Assembly: GCF_014805685.1 (NCBI RefSeq) | Contig: NC_060892.1 | Coordinates: forward strand, 5,878,490 to 5,942,489 | DNA length: 64,000 bases | Direction of reading: 5' to 3' | Origin: Silurus meridionalis | Taxonomy: Eukaryota > Chordata > Actinopteri > Siluriformes > Siluridae | Shown here: one piece after another, positions 24,201 to 36,200 of the stretch | Layout of the letters: each line of letters starts with the position of its first letter | How positions within the stretch are numbered: position 1 is the first letter of the stretch | The notes under the pieces: generated by a model | Told to the model about the DNA's origin: nothing | Databases searched by the model: none | Seen by the model: only the letters and a program-made list of their open reading frames with translations | Program-made: the position numbers and the translations under genes

Positions 24201-27200
24201 GAACTATTAGCAGCTATAACAGAACTATAAGCAGCTATAACAGAACTATAAGCAGCTATAACAGAACTATAAGCAGCTATAACAGAACTATACGCAGCTA
24301 TGACAGAGCTATTAGCAGCTATAACAGAACTATAAGCAGCTATAACAGAACTATAAGCAGCTATAACAGAACTATAAGCAGCTATAACAGAACTATTAGC
24401 AGCTATGACAGAGCTATTAGCAGCTATAACAGAACTAAACGCAGCTATGACAGAACTATTAGCAGCTATAACAGAGCTATAAGCAGCTATAACAGAACTA
24501 TTAGCAGCTATAACAGAGCTATATGCAGCTATAACAGAACTAAACGCAGCTATGACAGAGCTATTAGCAGCTATAACAGAACTATAAGCAGCTATAACAG
24601 AACTATACGCAGCTATAACAGAACTATAAGTAGCTATAACAGAACTATAAGCAGCTATAACAGAACTATAAGCAGCTATAACAGAACTATAAGCAGCTAT
24701 GACAGAGCTATAGCAGCTATGACAGAGCTATTAGCAGCTATAACAGAACTATAAGCAGCTATAACAGAACTATTAGCAGCTATAACAGAACTATTAGCAG
24801 CTATAACAGAACTATAAGCAGCTATAACAGAACTATAAGCAGCTATAACAGAGCTATACGCAGCTATAACAGAGCTATAAGCAGCTATAACAGAACTATA
24901 CGCAGCTATAACAGAACTATACGCAGCTATAACAGAACTATACGCAGCTATAACAGAACTATAAGCAGCTATAACAGAACTATAAGCAGCTATAACAGAA
25001 CTATACGCAGCTATAACAGAACTATAAGCAGCTATAACAGAACTATAAGCAGCTATAACAGAACTATACGCAGCTATAACAGAACTATAAGCAGCTATGA
25101 CAGAACTATAAGCAGCTATAACAGAACTATAGCAGCTATAACAGAGCTATGCAGCTATAACAGAACTATCGCAGCTATAACAGAGCTATACGCAGCTATG
25201 ACAGAACTATAAGCAGCTATGACAGAACTATAAGCAGCTATAACAGAACTATAAGCAGCTATAACAGAACTATACGCAGCTATAACAGAACTATAAGCAG
25301 CTATAACAGAACTATAGCAGCTATAACAGAACTATAGCAGCTATAACAGAACTATAAGCAGCTATAACAGAACTATTAGCAGCTATAACAGAACTATAAG
25401 CAGCTATAACAGAACTATAAGCAGCTATGACAGAACTATAAGCAGCTATGACAGAGCTATAAGCAGCTATGACAGAACTATAAGCAGCTATAACAGAACT
25501 ATACGCAGCTATAACAGAACTATAAGCAGCTATAACAGAACTATAAGCAGCTATGACAGAGCTATAAGCGGCTGTAACAGAATTATGCCAAAAGTATGTT
25601 TAAGCCCAAAGGCCACAACATTTATAGACTGGGGTTGTGAGTTAGATGGTTGCAAAGTACTTCAGCAGAGCAAAGCAAGTAATTGGGGTAGAATAGTGTA
25701 GTAAAGCTGGCAAATCAAAACTGTCAATTATTTTGGTCTTTGTAGCTTTAGAATCAGGTATTTTCTGTTGTAACAGACACCTTTTTATATTATTATTATT
25801 ATTTATCTATTTTTTATTTTAAAAAAAATGTATTAGGTCAAAATATTTTGAGCTGTATTTATTTTAATATTTTTTTGGATTAGATTTGTTTCTTTTAAGT
25901 TAAATTATAAACTGATTGGAGCCCATAGCATGGCAGTGTGTAGAGCTGCTTAGCTCAAACCAGACAGGCTCATAACGCTGGTTTGAAATCTGTTAAGTGT
26001 TTAAAGGTCAACAGATAAAACAAAAAAGCCAACACGTTTACAGTACAGTCTCGCCACTGCACACAGAACCAGAGTCTGCCTGTAGGAACTGCACACTGTC
26101 ATTCCATGCTGTACGAACGTTATTTTACAGCCTTTCTGAAACAATGTGATGTTTTCTGTAGACACAGCAGACTTGTGGCATGCTAGAGTTTGTTTCATTT
26201 TCACACACGGTTGCCTTGAAGATTATCTTCACTGCTGGTGAATCCGATAGAAGAGGTGGGAAGTAACGAAGTACGAGTACTTCATTCCTATACTTAAGTA
26301 GATTTTTATTGTATCAGTGTTTTACTTCACAGACAGACACGGACAACTTTTTACTTTTACTCATTACGTTTTTACACAAATATCTACTTTCTAATTTTTA
26401 CATTCTCAAAACAGACTTCCTGTCATTGCGCAGCTTTTTTATATCCACTGGTGTATTGTTTCCTGGCTTTCACACTCCACATACGTAGGCTAGTTTACAA
26501 AGTTTACAATCAGCAGGGCAGAAGGTGACAAGAAGTATGTGGTTAACATAGATGGAGACGGAGGGAGGGAGTCAGCGATATAAACATGACAGAGAACAGA
26601 GACATTCCTGATCATCATCATCTTTTCTATGCTTGTGTTCTATATCAGTGGTCCCCAACCCCCCCGGGCCGCAGACCGACACCAGTCTGTGGGTCAATCG
26701 GTACCGGGCAGCAGAGAGAATACATAACTTACATTATTTTTATTTGATTTATTATCTGATTCTGAACGATGTTTTATTTCGGAAAATGACCGGACTCTCT
26801 CCGCCACATCTGTCTATGACTCACTCTTGATGCATGTCATGATGCCTCGGTCACATGTCTTACCTCCATCTTCTACCTTCTTAAAGGTGCTGCTCCAGAA
26901 GCTAACACATAATACATTACCGCTAAATTCAAACCCCCAAGCGAGCAAAATAAACAAACAACACAGTGGATTCATGTTTATTATTATATTTAGAAAATAC
27001 CAGTTTTTATGCTGGTCGTATCATTTTATTTTGTTGTATTTATCCGCCACATCTTAAAGGCCGGTCCATGAAAATATTGTCTGACATTAAACTGGTCCGT
27101 GGCGCAAAACGGTTTGGGGACCGCTGGTCTATATGGTGGATGTTCAACCTGGATGTATTTATTAAGTAACAAAATTTTAAATTTCTTTTGTATTAATATA

Positions 27201-30200
27201 TTGTATGTGTATTTTTAATGTATCGTATCATTGGTTATGCATCGAGATGCGAATTGCATTTCTAGTGCATTCTAATATAATGTTGTTTCTATATTAACAG
27301 CCATTTATAGTGAGGTTTTTTATAGTAGGTTTACGTCAGAGTTATAGAAAAAAGTTGCACGTCAGTGGTAAAGCGGGACATTTAAGCTTTCAGAGATTTT
27401 CAGAAGAGTTTTCGCTTTGTGTTATACACTTTTTAAAATAGGGGAAGAGAAGCTGGTGAATAAATGGTTTCAGCTATCATTAAGGACAGAAACTGTTTCT
27501 TGGCCAGTATGCAACACAGTTGTGTAACTCTAAATGGAGAAAAAATATCAAGTTTAATCCTTTAATCAATATAAATGTCATCATTGGTGAGTTGCTGTAA
27601 AATAAAGGAATAAAACATACCAGAACCTGATGTTATTTAAAATATATGGTGTTAAAATTAACCAACATGTTGATTTCCCTTATAACAGCACATCCCAATT
27701 TTTCATAATATTTCATACTAGATAACCGTTTATGTATGTATATGTGTCTCGTCACAGCCGCAGGGTTTTGGGTCCCCAAGTGTTTACCATGCTGTCATCG
27801 TCATATTCTTGGAGTTCTTCGCTTGGGGATTGTTGACTGCACCCACACTGGGGGTAAGTCATGATATTTTACTTATGCAGTGTATCATAGTGGCTACAAA
27901 ATATTTTTTTTAATTTCATGTTGGGTGTACAATAAAAAAAAAAAAGTTGGCAAAAAGCTGTTATGGAAAAAAACCCCGGAATTTCCAGGGGGAAAAAAAT
28001 CAGACTTTTTTGAACATTGCAGAAACTGGCTTTTTATTGTGCAGTGTCTTCAGTGTTTACCTCCAGAGTCTAGCGGGTGGTGCGTCAATAATAATGGTCC
28101 GTGGGGAAACACAATGCTCTGTGTGTAGTTAAATGGACTAAATGGCAAATCATTTACCAAGATGATTATTTTGTATTCGAGTTACTTGAGGAATCGCTTT
28201 AACACTAGAAGGGTTTTTTGATGCCCATTCCTGAAAAAACTGTACACAAAACCAGAGTAAAGAAAATGGCTTAGGAAATCACTCTGGATCCCTCAGATCC
28301 TAGCCATATGCTTTTTTTTTTTTACAATCTGGCTGGCACTACAGAGCACCAAACAAAATATTTATTTATTGATTTATTTATTTATTCTCTTGTTAGTTTT
28401 TTTGCTTAAATGTAATTGTTTCAAAGGTTTTTTTTTTATTGTTATCATATTCAGTATGGACTCACAGTGTTGTTTTTGATTGTCCAGGTTCTTCACGAAA
28501 CATTTCCAAAGCACACGTTTTTGATGAATGGCCTCATACAGGGAGTTAAGGTGTGTTATAATTTTTTTTGTGATTGGTATATTCCCAAAAACATGACTGG
28601 AATTGTAAACGTTCGGTTCTTGATTGCCAACAGGGTCTGTTGTCGTTTCTGAGCGCTCCTTTGATCGGCGCTCTGTCTGACGTCTGGGGCAGGAAGTCGT
28701 TTCTCCTTCTGACCGTTTTCTTCACGTGTGCTCCCATCCCTCTGATGAAGATTAGCCCATGGTATGTCACCACTGCTATTTCCACACACACTTCCCACAC
28801 TTCCCAGGACTGTTTCGGTGGCCTGTATCAGTTCCTCGACTTCGGTGTAGACAAGTGTATTTAGATATAATCTAGCTGAGGGAAAAAAAGGCAGGTGAAG
28901 CTGTTTAGAAGTGCAAACATGTTCACTTGATGACTTGGGTATTTAGGTAGTGTTACCTCAAGGTTCACCTCAAGTCGAAATTACAGTAATTATACGATGA
29001 CAACTTGGATATTCACTGCCAAACTGTTTATCTCTTTGAACTAGGAAATCAGTCATTAAGTTAAATTATGCTCCTGACGTCCTCTTTTAAGGTATTTGCT
29101 CACAACATGTCATTACACAAAGTATTGTTTTTCCCGCTTCCAAAACATTTTGCCATCCCAACCTGACCATTATGATTTTAGTTTGTAAAAGTTTACCTTT
29201 ATGGATTATAATTTAGGCATGATGTTTTTATCAGCTATCAAGCCATATAATCGATATGACCTGTAGAAAAAGAATATCATGTATTTTCATGTACCGTATT
29301 TTCCGAAATATAAACCGCTACTGTTTTCCCACGCTTTATATCGCGCAGCTTAAACAACGAAGCAGCTAATATATGGATCTGTCCTGGGTTTTTCCCGGTT
29401 TCACAAACTTCAAGCCAAAAAACTGAGCCCCATAATATTAGACCAATGAAATTGCTGAACGGGTTCAGGTGAACCAATAAAACTCTTTATATTAAATCAG
29501 ATGCGCTCCCACTGAATCGGGCCGCACCACATCATAAATATGGATGATGTTCCTCTGACGTTTGACCTGCCGCTCACTCGGACTGTCTACAGGAAATGCG
29601 AATCATTCGTCACGCTGAAAACAACCGGGCATAAAAACACACTTCACCTGTGTTCTGAGCTGCACGGCATCGGGAGAAAAGCTTCACTGATGGTGATTTT
29701 TAAACGCACAACGATGCCAAAAGAAAAACTCTCGAGAGAAGTAGTTGTGAAAGGAAGGAGGAAGACAGTGAACAATGACTTTCTTGGTAGGCTACTGTTT
29801 AGATACACGCCGTGTAACAAACACTGTCTTTCATTAAAGCCTGTGTAAAGTTCATTAGTTTCAGTGTAGACACCTGCAGCTTATAGACAGGTGCGGCGTG
29901 TTTATGTTCAAAATAAATATCTTTGTCAAATTCAGTGGGTGCGGCTTATATGTGGGTGCGCTTAATAGTCCGGAAATTACGGTGTATATAAATATCAAAA
30001 ATATGGAAAATTCTCAGATCACCTTGTTGGGAAGGTGTTTATTAATTTCACAGGACAATATTAAATCACTATAGTTCTACACTGCAGTCATTGAATCAGT
30101 CCTGTGCACATCCATCACCATCTGGTTTGGAGCAGCAACAAAACCCGACAGGAACAGACTGTTAAAACAGCAGAAAAAAACATTGATAGAGCTCTGACCT

Positions 30201-33200
30201 CAACCTTCTTGAAAACCTTTGATGAATGAATGAATTGGAACTCTGTCTGTACCCCAGGCCTCCTCACCTCACCTACAGGTGACTTTACTAAGACCCTTGT
30301 GGCTGAATGAACACAAATATCCACAAGCAAACACCAAAATCTAGTGGAACATCATCCCAGAGGATTATCATAACAGCAAATGAGGATGTGGTGTTCAAAA
30401 AGCCCATACAAATCTTATGGTCAGGTGTCGACAAGCGTTTGTGCATAATAAATTCGATCTATGTGAAAATTTATTTTGCGAATGTGTAATTCAATTTGAA
30501 GATGTGGATTTAATGTGGGTTGCTGAAAGTGTGTCCTTCTCTTCCAGGTGGTATTTTGCTGTTATTTCGGTGTCGGGAGTCTTTGCTGTGACATTCTCTG
30601 TGGTTTTTGCGTATGTGGCTGATATCACACAGGAGCATGAACGCAGTATGGCATATGGCCTGGTGGGTAAAATTATTCGTACAATAGTGATGAATGGAGA
30701 TAAGCATTTTTTTCCCCATAATATCATTATGTTGTTTGTTACTCCAGACTGCACTTATTGATACTAAATAAAAAAAAAAATGGAAAACAGCAATTTATGC
30801 AGAAATCTCACTTGATGTTATTCTAATGGTTCCCATTAGGTTTCAGCCACTTTTGCGGCGAGCCTGGTGACCAGCCCAGCCATCGGTGCCTACCTCAGCC
30901 GAGCGTACGGAGACAGTCTGGTGGTGGTTCTAGCATCAGCGATCGCCATGCTGGACATCTGCTTCATCCTAGTGGCTGTTCCTGAATCACTACCAGAGAA
31001 AATGAGACCGGCGTCATGGGGAGCACCGATCTCCTGGGAACAGGCTGATCCCTTTGCCGTGAGTGTGCTTTATCCTGTGGAAATGTTAATAGAACATTGA
31101 AGGAACAACAACTGTGTGCAGAGTAGGGCTGCTGCTATCGATTATGTTAGTAATCGACTATTCTAACAACTGTTCAATCAATTAAACGAGTAATTTTCTT
31201 TATTAGAGTGCGATACTAAATAAGAGAGAGAAAATTAGACAATAAATAAACATTAATTTGTTTTTCTTTTTAAGGCACAATTTTATTTTTATTGCTGAAA
31301 TTGCATACAAGAACCCAACTAAACCCATTTAGTGCATTTAATAGCCATATTACTTCAAAATACAAATACAGTGCTTCACAGTGGCCGTGTAGAGCAGGTT
31401 ATGGGAAAAAAAACGTGCTCCGCTACCTGCTCTACACGGCCACTGCCCAGGGACGTTTTGACCGCACCGTATATAAAGAAAAATATAAAAATCTATTTTA
31501 AATGACTTTAAAGAACATAATGAAGACCCCGTACAGTGCGACTACCAATTTTAGTGTGAAATGATCCCGATTTCTTTGGACTGAATCTTTTCATCACCCC
31601 TCACTGTTTTCGCTCCGTTCCTCCATTTTTCATCATGAAGCATCTTTTGTGTTCCCTGTCCAGAGCGCTAAAGTGTTTAGCGGGTGATGCATCAGTAATA
31701 ATGGTCCGTGGGAAACGCTGTTCTCTGTGTGTAGTTAAATGGACTAAACGGAGCATCGTTTTAACGAGGTTCTAAACGAAGCTTCGTTTGGTCCATTTAA
31801 CGAAACACGGAGCACTGGGGGGAGATTCAGGCTGAAGAAAACGCTGATGAATTTTTGTAATCGAATTACTCAAGGTAGTGAAGGAATCGCTTCAGCCTCA
31901 GTGCAGAGCATCGTGACTGATCTACATGAGTGGATCACTTGTAGCACATTGCAAATGGCTGGATGGATGGTTTGATAAAAGCCAGATGAATTAATTATTG
32001 GTTCCATGGACAGATAAAAACTGATTTAAAAACTGCATGTTGTGTTCACTTGTGTTATCTTTTACTAATATTTAAATTAGTTTGATGATCTTAAACATTC
32101 AAGTGTGACAAACATGCAATAAAATAAGAAATCCGGAAGGGGGCAAACACTTTTTCACACCACTGTATTAAGATTGTGGATGCTTGGTCAAAAAGACAGA
32201 CAGACTAATGGATTGATGAATCCTTGTGCATGATGATGAACAGATAGAAATGTAGTAAATGAGATTATACATACAGTGTGATAGCGTCAGTGTTAAAATG
32301 AGAGTATAAATTTATCCTGCAGTGTTGCACCACACACCTTTAAAAATAACTCTAATGCTCGATAATGGGACCAGTGATGCAATCAGTATTTAAGATCCTA
32401 AAATATCTCACACACACACACACAAACACACTGAACATCCAACTGTTCTTCGTGTGTCGCAATCAGCCTGTTTCAGCTGTCTGTGAAAGCAGAGTGTGTT
32501 CAGTACAGAGGCTGTGTAATTGTTCTCTGTATAGAAAGAGATCAGAAATGGAGGCAGGTTCAGGACGCGACTCTCACACTCTGATCTACAGATGCGACAA
32601 AATGTACAAAACCTGTATTAAAACGTAACATGTTAGGAATTAAACACCAATACAGTTGTGTTGTGAGGTGGTAAAGTGGAGTAACTTTTACTGTTACTCC
32701 AGAGCTACTGTTATAGAAAATAATCAACACCTTCTGACCAATTTAAGAGCTGTTATAATATTGTATATGTTTTTCCTGTTTTTTAAACCAGCATCATTTG
32801 CAGTGATGTGTAGTAAAAGTAGTGTATTCTTTTCCTCTGGGGATGCTGCTCTGATGGCGCATACTCAAGAAGTACTGCAAAATAATGTGTTTTGTCAAAA
32901 GCAAACCAGGATGTCAAGTACATACTTGTCTTTTTCTCTTTCTCTCTGTCTCGGTAGTCCCTGAAGAAGGTGGGTCAGGACTCCACAGTGCTCCTCATCT
33001 GTATTACAGTATTCCTGTCATACCTTCCGGAGGCTGGCCAGTACTCCAGCTTCTTTCTCTACCTGCGACAGGTCTGTTTAAACCATTTTGCTGTTTCATG
33101 TCGTATACAGTGTATTTATATAGAGTATAAAACAGTTTTTTGTATTTTTTTTAAGACACATGCATGTTCCTTTTGTTTATATACAAAAACTAGGTAATTG

Positions 33201-36200
33201 ACCAAAGAAATATATAAATGTACAGATATTGCACTTTTTTTCCCCCTATTCAAAAAATCCTCTGTTTGCATGAATAACCGCTTTACACACACTTGGCATC
33301 CGGACAGCTCATCGTCTTATTGTATGGTGATGTCGGTTCCAATGACGGAATCGCTTGGTGTTGAAGTGTGGAACGGTGGCCATGTTGATTCAGTTTTTCT
33401 TTCACCCAGAATATTTCTCCAACCTTCCCTGCTTCAATGCAACCCCACACCATTACGCTTCCACGTCCATGTTTGACTGAGGGGATAAGGCAGTCTTATA
33501 ACATCATCTCTCTTCTCTTTTCTTTATGTTCATCTGTTAGAGCCAAAAATGTCCAATTCGAACTCTACAGAACTTTTTTCCACTAAATATACAGCTTTGT
33601 GACTGATTATACAGTTTGTTGCATAGAAACAAATTGGAACATGCATGTGTCTCGAAAACCTTCTTTACGTATTTATCATAGGTCTAGAAACACAAAGACT
33701 TTCATGACATGATAAATATGTAAAGAATGTAAGTAAAGAAAAAACACACCATTTCATGCAGTTAGAGGAATATAATTTAGTTAGGCTGGTATTTTGTCGT
33801 TTGTTTTTCCATTTAGAGCACTTTATTCCTCTTATAATACTACAGTTACCCACTGATTATAATTTTTGTTAATTAAATAATGACTAGAATTGACTTTTTT
33901 AGGAGTCCACATTAAATTTTTGTGGTTTAATTACTTTTTCTAAAGTTTACAAATTAAAAAATTGAAAAATGATTGTAAACAGTTACACCTTTTAATGTTA
34001 ACATTAGTGTTCGAATGATAAATGATTCATTCATTAATGAATTTCATTCTTTATTTATTTTGAAAACAGATAATGGGCTTTTCATCTGAAAGTGTTGCTG
34101 CTTTTATAGCTGTACTAGGATTACTTTCAATTGTTGCACAGGTTTGTCTTTTAATTCTTAATATTTTTTTTATTTGACATGCTTTTTGAGGATTGAGATT
34201 TATGAAAGCATGTTTTTATTTATTTTTTCTTTCTCCCCTTCAGACTGTAGTGTTAAGTTTACTAATGCGTTCCATCGGGAACAAGAACACGATCCTGCTG
34301 GGTTTGGGCTTCCAGATCCTCCAGCTGGCGTGGTACGGGTTCGGTTCCGAGCCGTGGTGAGTGTGAAGGCGAGGGCTTGTGGTCATGTGACTTTTTAGAA
34401 GTGATTTTCAGAGATGTGATGACTATGTTCTTGTCTCGTTAGGATGATGTGGGCTGCAGGTGCTGTAGCGGCCATGTCCAGCATCACTTTCCCAGCTGTA
34501 AGTGCACTAGTGTCCCGCACGGCAGACCCGGACCAGCAAGGTGAAACTCTTTCTCTTAGGTTTATAGTATAGCAAAATCATAGTATATTTATATAGCAGG
34601 GTTTCAATAGTCTTTTTGACCGTAAAAAGTCTAAAATAATTTTAAAGGTGTCTTTAATTTTCCAAACTCTATGTATTGCAGACTGATTGAAATGCTGATG
34701 CAGCACTTAAGAATGTTTTTTTGTTTGTTAGATTCCTTTGCATTCTTTTCTGTAGTTCTTTCGTCCGCTAGTCCGAATATATTTCAGTGTATTGCAAATA
34801 CAAATGAGACCAACATGCAACAGCCAATCGGCTTTCTGTTATTGGTCTGAATCTCTTTTGGATTGACGTGAAATAGATTTGATTTTTGCAGTTTTGGCTA
34901 ATTGTGCTTATTTGTGTTCTGTGGTTTTGATTTTGTAAACAGGTCTTAAATATCATTCTTAATAGTCTTAAAAAGGTCTTAAAAAGTCTTAAATTTGACT
35001 GTGGTGAAACCTGCAGAAACTATTAGAATACTGACATCAGAATAATGCTTCAAAGGGAAAACTCAATTACAAATAAATTAGAACTGGATTGTGTGGCGTG
35101 TCTGCTGGACCCCTGAACATACTTTTACTCTGGAAGAGTGGAATGGGGAAGTGTAACTCAGTGGTTAAATGATTGACTGCTGATCGAAAGCTTGTGAGGT
35201 CAAATCCCAGCAATACCAAGCTGCCACTTGAGCAAAACCCTAAAATGCTCAGCTGTATAAAAATCACAAAGAAATATATAAGTGGCATTGGTCTTTAGAT
35301 CTGAAGGCCATAGGTTCAAATCCAGGTAGCCCATTGGATAAGACTTTGGACTTCAGATTGGAAGGTCATGGGTTCATATCCCAGCACCACCAAGCTGCCA
35401 CTGCTGGGCTCTTGACCAAGACCCTTAACTCTCAATTGCTCAGCTGTAACTGTAAATATAAAGGCTCTGCCAAATAGCATAAATGTAAATTATGTATGTA
35501 AATCCCAGCCACACCAAGCTGCCTCTCCTGGGCCCCTGAGCAAGGCCCTTTACCCCATAGCTGCTAAGTAGTATGAATGAGATAAAATGTCTCGAGATAT
35601 GGGCATCTACCAAATGGAATTAATGCAAATGTAAACGAAACGGGTGCATAAAAAAAAATTGTGATTTGCAGCAGAATTGCTGATCTAATCAACACCCCTG
35701 ACCAATCAGAATCCATTATCCAATGTGTGTTTGTGTTTGTGTGTGTGTATACAGGTGTGGGCCAGGGAATGATAACAGGAATCCGTGGTCTGTGTAATGG
35801 ACTCGGCCCGGCTCTTTATGGCTTCATCTTCTACATTTTTCACGTGGAGCTGGACGAGGTTCCTGACGGAGGGGAAGATGTCGAGCGTCACACTCAGCTT
35901 CACCAGCAGGTGGCCACTCCACACGTTTTAGGCACTCCATGACCTCGAAAACTAATCTCCATTCACACACTTTACCAGTTGATGCCTTTTTTTTTTAATA
36001 ATCTTTTAAACCTTTGCAATCGCAAAAAAATGAACAAAACCACTCCTTATTCCTCAAAATCAAACATAATAGTTTTTTAAATAAAATGGGCGGAGCTAGG
36101 TAACTGTCACCTTTCTGTTGACAAGGGTTATAAGGCCTGAAAGATATAGACTGAAGCCAAGAAATAAGCACATCATTTACGTAATATACTGGGATATTGT

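Noticed and set aside
23063..24754. 563-residue open frame as a novel repetitive secreted or structural protein
   Set aside because: It is a tandem 21-bp minisatellite inside an intron. The frame is open only because 21 is a multiple of three, and later units with 1-2 bp losses break it.
23108..25587. CRISPR-like array
   Set aside because: The units abut directly with no unique spacers, there are no cas genes, and the genome is vertebrate.
29540..29848. Host gene exon
   Set aside because: The frame lies between inverted termini of a pogo-type element and matches transposase motifs.
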